A DNA stretch of 64,000 bases from Achromobacter spanius (GTDB lineage: Bacteria > Pseudomonadota > Gammaproteobacteria > Burkholderiales > Burkholderiaceae_B), in contig NZ_CP121261.1 of the NCBI RefSeq assembly GCF_029637605.1, positions 3,596,001 to 3,660,000 on the forward strand, written 5' to 3'. Below the pieces are notes generated by a model that saw only the letters and a list, made by a program, of their open reading frames with translations, ran no database searches and was not told the DNA's origin. Shown in pieces: positions 25,501 to 32,309 of the stretch. A program made the position numbers and the translations under genes. The number at the start of each line of letters is the position of its first letter. Position 1 is the first letter of the stretch.

Positions 25501-26098
25501 GGCTCATTGCCCAGCCGTGCAGACCGTAATCCAGGTATTCCTGCACATTGGACGGATACAGCACGGGGATGCCGCTGGCGATCAGCACGTGTTCGGATTG
25601 ATGCGCCACCGACGAGGACTTGGCGGCGTGATCATCGCCCGCCAGCATCAGCACCCCGCCGTGCTCGGCCGAGCCGGCCGAGTTGGCATGCTTGAGCACA
25701 TCCACCGACCGGTCCACCCCGGGACCCTTGCCGTACCACATGCCAAACACGCCATCGCGCGTGGCGCCCGGAAACAGGTTGACCTGCTGCGTGCCCCAGA
25801 CGGCGGTGGCGGCAAGGTCTTCGTTCACCCCAGGTTGAAACACCACGTCGTGCGCGGCCAGGTGCTGCTTGGCTTTCCACAAGGCCTGGTCCAGCCCGCC
25901 CAGCGGCGACCCCCGGTAACCCGAGATATAGCCGCCAGTGTTCAAGCCCGCCTGCTGGTCGCGCAGCTTCTGCATCAAGGGCAGGCGCACCAGCGCCTGG
26001 GTGCCGCTGAGATAAACGCGGCCAGTGTCCTGCGTGTACTTGTCTTGTAGCGACAGGCCATGGGTGTTGGCCGCGCCCGGGGGTAAAGGGGCATTCAC
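22556..26098 (-). CDS. Fused indolepyruvate ferredoxin oxidoreductase (1180 aa)
   Basis: Single-chain 2-oxoacid:ferredoxin oxidoreductase equal to IorA plus IorB. The order is an N-terminal pyrimidine domain (YISGYRGSPLGGLDQAL near 60), a thiamine diphosphate domain (FCSGCPHNTSTR near 453; GCHYMAMWMDR; GDGTYFHSGLLAI), a ferredoxin-like Cys cluster near 650-700 (CEGCGDCSVKSNC and SCVEGFCPSF), and a gamma domain (VIAGVGGTGVVTVGALLGAA near 738; LAQKGGAVLSH). It oxidatively decarboxylates aryl or branched 2-oxoacids to acyl-CoA in the cytoplasm, as in amino-acid breakdown. The length is normal for the proteobacterial fusion. A LysR gene is divergent, with a candidate operator between. Confidence 0.9.
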   Translation of the reverse strand: MNAPLPPGAANTHGLSLQDKYTQDTGRVYLSGTQALVRLPLMQKLRDQQAGLNTGGYISGYRGSPLGGLDQALWKAKQHLAAHDVVFQPGVNEDLAATAVWGTQQVNLFPGATRDGVFGMWYGKGPGVDRSVDVLKHANSAGSAEHGGVLMLAGDDHAAKSSSVAHQSEHVLIASGIPVLYPSNVQEYLDYGLHGWAMSRYTGLWVAMKCVTDVVESSASVDVNPDRVRIVLPEDALPEGGLNIRWPDSPLAQEARLLDHKWYAALAYVRANKLNRVVIDSPRAHFGIMTAGKAYLDVRQALNDLGLDDAACQEAGIRVLKVGCIWPLDARDAREFATGLKEILVVEEKRQILEYALKEELYNWRDDVRPRVFGKFDEREHGGGEWSSPRGNWLLPARYELSPALIARAIAARLDKADLSDALRARIAARLAVIDAKEREAARPTLVEERKPWFCSGCPHNTSTRVPEGSRAVAGIGCHYMAMWMDRNTDTFSQMGGEGVAWLGQKDFTSERHIFANLGDGTYFHSGLLAIRAAVAARASITYKILYNDAVAMTGGQPVDGVLTVPQIAAQMQAEGVVKTVVVTDEPDKYTGAAALPASIDVHHRKALDDVQRALRDIEGTTVLIYDQTCATEKRRRRKRGDYPDPLRRAFINDAVCEGCGDCSVKSNCLSVEPLDTPMGTKRRINQSSCNKDFSCVEGFCPSFVTAEGAVLRKPTVAGGASAMPDAPLPDPAHIAPGAAYRVVIAGVGGTGVVTVGALLGAAAHIEGKGVTVLDMAGLAQKGGAVLSHVQLANRPEDLHATRVALGEADLVIGCDALVSASPEVLSRLRPDHGRAVVNSAAAPTAAFLSQPSWRFPGAQAEAAVAKSTGGNCEFLDAGPLAEALLGDTIYANPLLLGYAWQRGGLPLGRDSLRRAIEINGVSVEKNLAAFELGRQAAHRGIDALRPAKPAQVMALPESLDGLIQRLAAHVRAYQDEAYAARYVAAVKAVRAREAALPDGQRGEVTRAVAQYLAKLMTYKDEYEVARLYTDPAFKAKLQAQFEGEPGRDYRVRYYLAPPAFARRDAQGRLQKRAFGAWMGLAFKLLAPMKRVRGSWLDVFGKTDERRMERQLAADYLALADEFSRTLTSANRDAALDLATLPDSIRGYGHVKEKSVAAARERQAGLLERYRHPRAGSLAA

Positions 26099-26163
26099 GC
26101 GCTTGTCTCCTGCGGGTTGCTGGGGTTTTTTGAGTGTTTTTCGCAGTGTAGGAAGCGCGCTGG

Positions 26164-26180
26164 CTATCGTATATTCATAG
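26164..26180. promoter_or_regulatory. Candidate LysR operator (CTAT-N9-ATAG)
   Basis: An interrupted palindrome, CTAT then 9 bp then ATAG, fits the T-N11-A form of LysR boxes. It lies 28 bp before the LysR gene and 66 bp before the divergent IOR gene, where one site could serve both. Confidence 0.5.
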
Positions 26181-26208
26181 TTTCAGGTAGCAGGTATTCG
26201 AAAAACAG

Positions 26209-27114
26209 ATGGCTAATGACGTCACCTTGCGGCAGCTTCGGTACTTCGCGGCGGCCGCCCGCACGGGCCGGTTTTCCATGGCAGCCACCGACGAGCACGT
26301 CTCGCAATCGGCCGTCACCAACGCCGTGCTGGCGCTGGAGGCGCAGTTGGGTGTGCGCCTGTTCGACCGTCACCCGCACGGGGTGACGCTGACGCCGGAA
26401 GGCCACAACTTTCATCGGCGCACGCAAGACATCCTGGATTCACTGGATGACGCCATCCGCGAACCCGGCTTCCAGAGTTATGCCCTGCGCGGATCGGTGC
26501 GCATCGCGGCCTCGTATACGGTGCTGGGCTACTTCCTGCCCGACCTGCTTGCCCGCTTCCGCCGCCGCTACCCCGACGTGACGCTGGACCTGATGGACAT
26601 GGACCGGCCGGACATCGAAGCGGCCGTGGCCAGCGGCGATGTCGAGCTGGGCATTGCGTTGCTGTCCAACGTGGAAAAGCGCGATCGCTTCGCGCATCAG
26701 GTGCTGGTCCGTTCGCGGCGGCAGTTGTGGACGGCGTCGGGCCACCCCTTGCTGAAAGCGTCCGCGCCGTCCTTGGCCGACATCGCCCGCTATCCCTACA
26801 TCCTGCTGGAAGTGGATGAAGGCGAACGATCCATGTTGGGCTACTGGCGCACGCACGGCTTGACGCCCGACATCGCGCTGCGCACGCGGTCGATGGAGGC
26901 ACTACGCGGTCTGGTGGCGCACGGCTTCGGCGTGACCGTGCTGTCGGACATGGTGTACCGGCCCTGGTCGCTGGAAGGCCGCAAGATCGAAGCCGTGCCG
27001 ATCACCGACGCGGTGCCGCCCATGGAAGCCGGCCTGCTGTGGCACCCGCGCGCGGCCATGGCCAAGCCCGCGGCGGCGTTCCGGCAGTTCATGATGGTGG
27101 CCTGCGGGGTGTGA
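26209..27114 (+). CDS. LysR-type transcriptional regulator (301 aa)
   Basis: N-terminal helix-turn-helix (VTLRQLRYFAAAARTGRFSMAATDEHVSQSAVTNAVLALE, residues 5-43) and LysR effector domain (LRGSVRIAASYTVLGYFLPDLLARFRRRYPDVTLDL). Divergent from the fused indolepyruvate oxidoreductase gene across 110 bp, the usual layout for a LysR protein controlling its neighbour, so it probably senses a 2-oxoacid or amino-acid derivative. The stop codon overlaps the GTG start of a small downstream ORF. Confidence 0.9.
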   Translation: MANDVTLRQLRYFAAAARTGRFSMAATDEHVSQSAVTNAVLALEAQLGVRLFDRHPHGVTLTPEGHNFHRRTQDILDSLDDAIREPGFQSYALRGSVRIAASYTVLGYFLPDLLARFRRRYPDVTLDLMDMDRPDIEAAVASGDVELGIALLSNVEKRDRFAHQVLVRSRRQLWTASGHPLLKASAPSLADIARYPYILLEVDEGERSMLGYWRTHGLTPDIALRTRSMEALRGLVAHGFGVTVLSDMVYRPWSLEGRKIEAVPITDAVPPMEAGLLWHPRAAMAKPAAAFRQFMMVACGV

Positions 27115-27341
27115 GCGCCAAGCCCCGGCCGAACGGGGCTTTCGAACGCGAGGGCACATCGCGCGCCAAGCCCTTCGACGAAATCAGCTTGCGCCTGTTC
27201 ACCGTGCACGAAAACGAATTGCGCATGGTGCTGGACGGCCTGGCGATAGGCAACGCGCAACGCCGTGGCTACCGCAACCTGATCGCGCGCTACCGCATCC
27301 CGACGGCGCTGCGCTCGATGGACCGCGACACCACTGGATAA
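27111..27341 (+). CDS. Small hypothetical protein (76 aa), GTG start
   Basis: A GTG overlapping the LysR stop (GTGTGA) opens 76 codons with strongly GC-ending codon use. The product (AKPFDEISLRLFTVHENELRMVLDGLAIGNAQRRGYRNLIARYRIPTALRSMDR) has a helix-like, charged composition and no family I recognise. A GC-rich hairpin covers its first codons (27121-27140), so the true start may be later, such as the in-frame ATG near 27225. Position suggests co-transcription with the LysR gene. Confidence 0.45.
   Translation: MSAKPRPNGAFEREGTSRAKPFDEISLRLFTVHENELRMVLDGLAIGNAQRRGYRNLIARYRIPTALRSMDRDTTG
27121..27140 (+). terminator. Weak terminator-like hairpin
   Basis: AGCCCCG, loop GCCGAA, CGGGGCT, then TTCG. 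It lies 6 bp past the LysR stop and inside the small GTG ORF. The short T-run makes termination uncertain; it may attenuate. Confidence 0.35.
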
Positions 27342-27420
27342 CCACGATTTACAAGCCGATTCGTCTCTGTGCATGCTGCCGTGTTGATCCGGCGCAGACC
27401 GGGCGCAACATGGAGACGAC

Positions 27421-29319
27421 ATGCCTAGTCAGGAATCCCTGCATACCGCCCACATCCGCGAGATCGAACAGGTGGGCCGGGGCCGCCCCACGCAGCGCGA
27501 CGCGCATGTGGTGCGCAGTTGGCTGCGCTGCCTGGATCAGTATCAGTTGGACCCCGCGCAGGCTTGCGAGGCTTATATCGTGCCGGATGGCAGGCTGCGA
27601 GAACATCGGCAGCAATCCGAAGCGCTGATCCGCATCGCCCGCAGCGGGCTGGACCATCTTTTTCGGCAGGTGGCCGGCCAGAACTATGTGTTGCTGCTGG
27701 CCGACCGGCAAGGCGTCACCGTGGAATTCCTGGGTGACCCCGCGCAGACGTCCAAGCTGCGCAAGGCGGGCCTGTACCTGGGATCGGAATGGTCCGAGCC
27801 GCGCGCCGGCACCTGCGCGGTGGGAGCCTGCCTGGAGACGGGCGAGGCGCTGACCATTCACCAGACCGACCACTTCGACAACACCCATACCCCGCTGTCC
27901 TGCACCGCCGCGCCGATCTACAACGCCGACGGGGAACTGGCCGCCGTGCTGGACATTTCCCTGCTGAGTTCGCCCAGCCTGAAGACCAGCCAGAATCTGG
28001 CACTGCATCTGGTCAACAGCACGACGCGCCGCATCGAACTGGCCAACCTGATGGCGCGCACGCGCAACGAATGGGTGCTGCGCTTTGCGCGATCGCCCGA
28101 ATTCCTGGACGTGGACCCGGAAGCGGCGATCTCGCTGGACGGCGCGGGACGCATCCTGGGCATGACACATTCAGGCGCCAAGCTGCTGGCGCGCGCGGCC
28201 GGGCTGGACTGGCGCCAACCGGCCGGCCTGATCGGCCAACCAGTCACCCGCTTTTTCGACGTGCAATTGGATGACCTGGCCCAATACACGCGCGGCCACG
28301 CGCCGCAGGACCGATTGATCGTCGCGCGGGATGGCAACGCGCTGTTTGCGCACGCCATCGAACCCAACCGTAGCACACGCGGCGCCACTGTCGCCGTGCG
28401 CGGCACTCCTTCCGCGCTACGTGGGCTGGACGGCGGCGATGCCCGGATGGCGGCCTTGCAGACGCGCGCCGCCAAGCTCGCCCGGCAGGGCCTGCCTATC
28501 CTGCTGCAGGGCGAGACCGGGGTGGGCAAGGAGTACCTGGCGCGCGCGATTCACGAAGACAGCCGACGGCTGGGCCGCTTTGTGGCGGTGAACTGTGCCG
28601 CCATTCCCGAGTCACTGATTGAAAGCGAGCTGTTCGGCTACCTGCCGGGCGCCTACACCGGCGCCGCGCCGAAGGGCCGCAAGGGCCTGATCGAAGAGTC
28701 CGATGGCGGCACGCTGTTCCTGGATGAGATCGGCGATATGCCGCTGGCGCTGCAAAGCCGACTGCTGCGCGTGCTGGCGGAATCCGAAGTCACGCCCATC
28801 GGCGCCAATGCGCCGCGCGCGCTGCGCCTGGCACTGGTGTCGGCCTCGCACCGCGACCTGGGCGCGCTGGTGCGCGAGGGACGTTTTCGTGAAGACCTTT
28901 ACTACCGCATCAACGCCGCCACGCTGACCGTGCCCGCGCTGCGCGAACGGCAGGACCTGGACTGGTTGATTGCGCGCATGCTGGCGCGTCATCAAGATGA
29001 ATCCGGCGCGCCCGTGCTGTCGCCGGCCGCATTGCTCGCGTTGAAGGCGCATGCGTGGCCCGGCAATATCCGCGAACTGGCCAACGTGATCGCCGTGGCC
29101 GCCGCGCTGTGCGAACGCGGCATCATCGAACCGGGCGACCTGCCGGAAGCGCTGGCGCCGGACGGCGTCGTGGTATCGGCCGAAGAAGTGGCGTTGCGAT
29201 CCACACTGGAAAGTTGCGCGGGCAATGTGTCCGAAGTCGCGCGACGGCTAGGCCTGGACCGTTCCACCGTGCACCGCCAGATGCGGCGCTACGGGCTGGG
29301 TCCGCGCGGGCGGCGCTAG
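27421..29319 (+). CDS. Sigma-54-dependent activator, AcoR-like (632 aa)
   Basis: Bacterial enhancer-binding protein in three parts. The N-terminal GAF-like sensor (residues about 75-205: LLADRQGVTVEFLGD, GSEWSEPRAGTCAVGACLETGEALTIHQTDHF) is of AcoR type. The AAA+ domain (about 320-550) has Walker A GETGVGKE, ELFGYLPGAYTGAAPKG (a GAYTGA form of the sigma-54-contact loop), Walker B GGTLFLDEIGDMPL, and an arginine finger region EDLYYRIN. The C-terminus carries a Fis-type helix-turn-helix (CAGNVSEVARRLGLDRSTVHRQMRRYG). It faces the monooxygenase gene, which has a sigma-54 promoter and repeated upstream boxes, so that gene is its likely target. Confidence 0.92.
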   Translation: MPSQESLHTAHIREIEQVGRGRPTQRDAHVVRSWLRCLDQYQLDPAQACEAYIVPDGRLREHRQQSEALIRIARSGLDHLFRQVAGQNYVLLLADRQGVTVEFLGDPAQTSKLRKAGLYLGSEWSEPRAGTCAVGACLETGEALTIHQTDHFDNTHTPLSCTAAPIYNADGELAAVLDISLLSSPSLKTSQNLALHLVNSTTRRIELANLMARTRNEWVLRFARSPEFLDVDPEAAISLDGAGRILGMTHSGAKLLARAAGLDWRQPAGLIGQPVTRFFDVQLDDLAQYTRGHAPQDRLIVARDGNALFAHAIEPNRSTRGATVAVRGTPSALRGLDGGDARMAALQTRAAKLARQGLPILLQGETGVGKEYLARAIHEDSRRLGRFVAVNCAAIPESLIESELFGYLPGAYTGAAPKGRKGLIEESDGGTLFLDEIGDMPLALQSRLLRVLAESEVTPIGANAPRALRLALVSASHRDLGALVREGRFREDLYYRINAATLTVPALRERQDLDWLIARMLARHQDESGAPVLSPAALLALKAHAWPGNIRELANVIAVAAALCERGIIEPGDLPEALAPDGVVVSAEEVALRSTLESCAGNVSEVARRLGLDRSTVHRQMRRYGLGPRGRR

Positions 29320-29362
29320 GGCTTTCTGCACTGCGGGTTCCTCGCGCGACTTTCCGCGACCG

Positions 29363-29433
29363 GGCCGTAACTTGCCGCGCCGCTGCCAGTTAGGGCGCCT
29401 GGCCGTAACGTGCCATGCCTCGCCTAACTTGCC
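29363..29433. promoter_or_regulatory. Cluster of four activator-type boxes upstream of the sigma-54 promoter
   Basis: Four similar 12-14-bp boxes: GGCCGTAACTTGCC at 29363, GCCCTAACTGGC (minus strand) at 29385-29396, GGCCGTAACGTGCC at 29401 and GCCTAACTTGCC at 29422. They lie about 110-175 bp before the -24/-12 promoter, where an enhancer-binding protein would act. Confidence 0.55.
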
Positions 29434-29450
29434 CCCGCGCCACAGCCCGG

Positions 29451-29475
29451 CGCCACAGGTGTGGCGTCGCGCCAC
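29451..29475. promoter_or_regulatory. Two overlapping perfect palindromes
   Basis: CGCCACA-GG-TGTGGCG (29451-29466) and GTGGCG-TCG-CGCCAC (29461-29475) share one arm. They sit between the activator boxes and the sigma-54 promoter and could bind a second regulator or form alternative hairpins. Confidence 0.45.
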
Positions 29476-29538
29476 GGTGGGTCGGCAGCGTATCCGCCCG
29501 TTCCCCCGTGCCACGGGCGCCCGGCGTTGCCGGCAAGC

Positions 29539-29554
29539 TGGCATGCCGTTTGCA
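29539..29554 (+). promoter_or_regulatory. Sigma-54 (-24/-12) promoter
   Basis: TGGCATG-N4-TTGCA matches the RpoN consensus TGGCAYG-N4-TTGCW at every defined position. It is about 100 bp before the monooxygenase ATG and downstream of a sigma-54 activator gene. With the boxes and palindromes it fills the 335-bp gap 29320-29654. Confidence 0.85.
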
Positions 29555-29654
29555 TAACAAGGGTTGGGTACCCACCGGCCGGCACAGGCTGGGGTTTGCC
29601 TCGGACGCCTGCGTCCGCCCCCCAACCACGCCCCCCCGGGCAAGGAGACAAGTT

Positions 29655-31457
29655 ATGCAGACCGCCCCCGCCGACGCCGCTTTGGACGCGGTGCTCGCCC
29701 GTCTGAACACCGCGCTGGGCAACAAGGACATGGCCGCCATCGCCGGCCTGTTCCAGGACGAATGCTATTGGCGCGACCTGGTGCTGTTCAGTTGGAACCT
29801 GCGCACCTTCGAAGGCCATGCGCAGATCCGCGACATGCTGGCGCAACAACTGTCGCAGGTAGAGCCGGTGCGGTTCACTCGCGATGAGCGCGAAGCGTCG
29901 ACCGACGACGGCGGCCTCTTGCAAGGCTGGCTGAACATCGACACCAACCTGGCGCGCGGCTACGGCCATATCCGCGTGAAGGACGGCAAGATCTGGACGC
30001 TGCTGACCACCCTGTCCGAACTCAAGGGCCATGAGGAACCCAGCGGCACGCGCCGCCCCCTGGGCGCCGAGCACGGCAGCCGCCGCGAGCGCCAGACATG
30101 GCTGGAAAAGCGCGAGCAGGAAGCCGCCGAACTGGGCTACACGACGCAGCCCTATGTGCTGATCATCGGCGGCGGGCAAGGCGGCATCGCGCTGGGCGCG
30201 CGGTTACGCCAACTGAACGTGCCGACGATCATCATCGAAAAGAACGAGCGCGCGGGCGATAGCTGGAGAAAGCGCTACAAGTCCTTGTGCCTGCACGACC
30301 CGGTCTGGTACGACCACCTGCCCTACATCCCCTTTCCCGAGAACTGGCCCGTGTTCGCCCCCAAGGACAAGGTGGGCGACTGGCTGGAGATGTACACAAA
30401 GGTGATGGAACTGAACTACTGGACGTCCAGCGTCTGCGAATCGGCGCGTTACGACGAAGCGAAGAAAGAATGGGAAGTTACCGTGCTGCGGGACGGCAAG
30501 CCCGTGGTGCTACGGCCCAAGCAGTTGGTGCTGGCCACCGGCATGTCTGGCAAGCCGAACGTGCCGCGCTTTGCTGGCCAGGACGAGTTCCAGGGCGAAC
30601 AGCAACATTCCTCGCAGCACCCCGGCCCCGACGCCTATCGCGGCAAGAACGTGGTGGTGATCGGCGCCAACAACTCGGCCCACGACATCTGCGCGGCCTT
30701 GTGGGAAGGCGGCGCCAACGTGACGATGGTGCAGCGTTCGTCCACGCACATCGTCCGGTCGGACACCTTGATGGACATCGGCCTGGGCGGCCTGTATTCC
30801 GAACAGGCGCTGGCCAACGGCATGACCACGCGCAAGGCCGACCTGACGTTTGCGTCGCTGCCCTACAAGATCATGGCGCAGTTTCAGATTCCGCTTTACA
30901 AGCAGATGCGCGAACGCGACGCCGAGTTCTACGGCAAGCTGGAAAAAGCCGGCTTCATGCTGGACTGGGGTGACGACGGCTCGGGCCTGTTCATGAAATA
31001 CCTGCGGCGCGGGTCGGGCTATTACATCGACGTGGGCGCCTGCGACCTGATCATCGACGGCAGCGTCAAGCTGCAATCCAACACCGATGTCAGTCACCTG
31101 GCGCGCGACGCCGTCGTGTTGAAGAACGGCGTGACCTTGCCGGCGGACCTGGTCGTGTACGCCACCGGCTACGGCTCGATGAACGGCTGGGCCGCCGACC
31201 TGATCAGCCCGGAGGTGGCCGACAAGGTCGGCAAGTGCTGGGGCCTGGGGTCGGACACCACCAAGGACCCCGGCCCCTGGGAAGGCGAACAGCGCAACAT
31301 GTGGAAGCCGACCCAGCAGGAAGGGTTGTGGTTCCATGGCGGCAACCTGCACCAGTCGCGACACTATTCGCAGTATTTGTCGCTGCAACTGAAGGCGCGG
31401 CACGCGGGGTTGCCGGTGCAGGTGTACGGCATGCAACAGGTCCACCACAAGCGCTAA
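29655..31457 (+). CDS. Flavin-dependent monooxygenase with N-terminal NTF2-like domain (600 aa)
   Basis: Residues about 1-130 form a SnoaL/NTF2-like domain (ALDAVLARLNTALGNKDMAAIAGLFQDECYWRDL). The rest is a class B flavoprotein monooxygenase: the FAD motif IIGGGQGGIALGARL near 168, the NADPH motif VVVIGANNSAHDICAAL near 335 and VVYATGYGS near the end. The ATG at 29655 has AAGGAGA upstream; in-frame sequence before it is non-coding leader carrying the sigma-54 promoter. It probably uses NADPH and O2 to oxygenate a small ketone, amine or sulfide in the cytoplasm. The upstream AcoR-like gene is its likely activator. Confidence 0.88.
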   Translation: MQTAPADAALDAVLARLNTALGNKDMAAIAGLFQDECYWRDLVLFSWNLRTFEGHAQIRDMLAQQLSQVEPVRFTRDEREASTDDGGLLQGWLNIDTNLARGYGHIRVKDGKIWTLLTTLSELKGHEEPSGTRRPLGAEHGSRRERQTWLEKREQEAAELGYTTQPYVLIIGGGQGGIALGARLRQLNVPTIIIEKNERAGDSWRKRYKSLCLHDPVWYDHLPYIPFPENWPVFAPKDKVGDWLEMYTKVMELNYWTSSVCESARYDEAKKEWEVTVLRDGKPVVLRPKQLVLATGMSGKPNVPRFAGQDEFQGEQQHSSQHPGPDAYRGKNVVVIGANNSAHDICAALWEGGANVTMVQRSSTHIVRSDTLMDIGLGGLYSEQALANGMTTRKADLTFASLPYKIMAQFQIPLYKQMRERDAEFYGKLEKAGFMLDWGDDGSGLFMKYLRRGSGYYIDVGACDLIIDGSVKLQSNTDVSHLARDAVVLKNGVTLPADLVVYATGYGSMNGWAADLISPEVADKVGKCWGLGSDTTKDPGPWEGEQRNMWKPTQQEGLWFHGGNLHQSRHYSQYLSLQLKARHAGLPVQVYGMQQVHHKR

Positions 31458-31522
31458 CCGCTGTAGACGCCTCTGGTGCAAGCGGCCGCCCGGCCGCTTG
31501 CACCCTGTCGATCCACAAGGTA

Positions 31523-31536
31523 AATTGTTGACAATT
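31523..31536. promoter_or_regulatory. Palindromic GntR operator candidate
   Basis: AATTGT-TG-ACAATT is a perfect 14-bp palindrome, 63 bp before the GntR start, and fits the TTGT-N-ACAA form bound by FadR-subfamily GntR proteins. Confidence 0.65.
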
Positions 31537-31585
31537 CAGCGTTTCCATAGCGCTTTCACCCGATATCACCCCCACAAATCGGACC

Positions 31586-31597
31586 GATTGTTGACAC
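31586..31597. promoter_or_regulatory. Second GntR half-site next to the start codon
   Basis: ATTGTTGACACC repeats the left arm and spacer of the upstream palindrome and ends 1 bp before the GntR ATG. A second site here would allow looping or roadblock autoregulation. Confidence 0.45.
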
Positions 31598-31598
31598 C

Positions 31599-32309
31599 AT
31601 GAGCAAAGTGCTGACCCTGCCGGGCGCTGCGCCCGGCGATGGCGAGACCTTGTCGGATCACATTTTCAAGAAGATCCAGGCCGCCATCGTCAAGGGCGAG
31701 ATCGCCCCCGGCAGCAAGATTTCCGAGCCCGAGCTTGCGCGTATCCATGGCGTCAGCCGGGGTCCGCTGCGTGAAGCGCTGCATCGCCTGGAAGGCCAGA
31801 GGCTGCTGGTGCGCGTGCCGCATGCGGGCGCGCGGGTGGTGTCCTTGTCGCCGCAGGAATTGTCCGAGCTGTATGAAATCCGCGAGTCGCTGGAAGGCAC
31901 CGCGTGCAGGCTGGCCGCCGAGCGCATGCCGCCGTCTGAAATCGCCGAGCTGCGCGAGGTCTTGCACGCGCACGAACGCGATGCCGCCTTTCAGGCCGGC
32001 GTGGGTTACTACCAGCAGGAAGGCGATTACGATTTCCACTACCGCATCGTCAAGGGCAGCGGCAACCAGATGCTGTTTCGCATGCTGTGCGACGAGCTCT
32101 ATCAATTGGCGCGCATGTACCGCATCCAGTACTCGACCACGCCCAACCGCCCCCGGCAGGCCTACGCCGAACACCACCGCATTCTTGACGCCATTGCCGA
32201 CGGCGATGGCGAGCTGGCCGAAATCCTGATGCGCCGCCATATCCGCGCGTCCCGCATCAACATCGAACAACAGATCGCGCAAAGCACGTTGCAGCGCACG
32301 GAGGCATGA
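31599..32309 (+). CDS. GntR-family regulator (FadR subfamily), probable methylcitrate regulator (236 aa)
   Basis: Winged helix at residues 18-80 (LSDHIFKKIQAAIVKGEIAPGSKISEPELARIHGVSRGPLREALHRLEGQRLL) and an FCD effector domain with the metal-binding pattern Asp/His (YDFHYRIVKGSGNQML; HHRILDAI). It is first in an operon with acnD and prpF, with its stop codon in an ATGA overlap with acnD. GntR regulators in this position control propionate/2-methylcitrate use in betaproteobacteria, and 2-methylcitrate is a likely effector. Palindromes upstream suggest autoregulation. Confidence 0.85.
   Translation: MSKVLTLPGAAPGDGETLSDHIFKKIQAAIVKGEIAPGSKISEPELARIHGVSRGPLREALHRLEGQRLLVRVPHAGARVVSLSPQELSELYEIRESLEGTACRLAAERMPPSEIAELREVLHAHERDAAFQAGVGYYQQEGDYDFHYRIVKGSGNQMLFRMLCDELYQLARMYRIQYSTTPNRPRQAYAEHHRILDAIADGDGELAEILMRRHIRASRINIEQQIAQSTLQRTEA

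Noticed and set aside
29415-29654. N-terminal extension of the monooxygenase by 80 residues
   Set aside because: The stretch carries the sigma-54 promoter and leader, and a good AAGGAGA box precedes the ATG at 29655.
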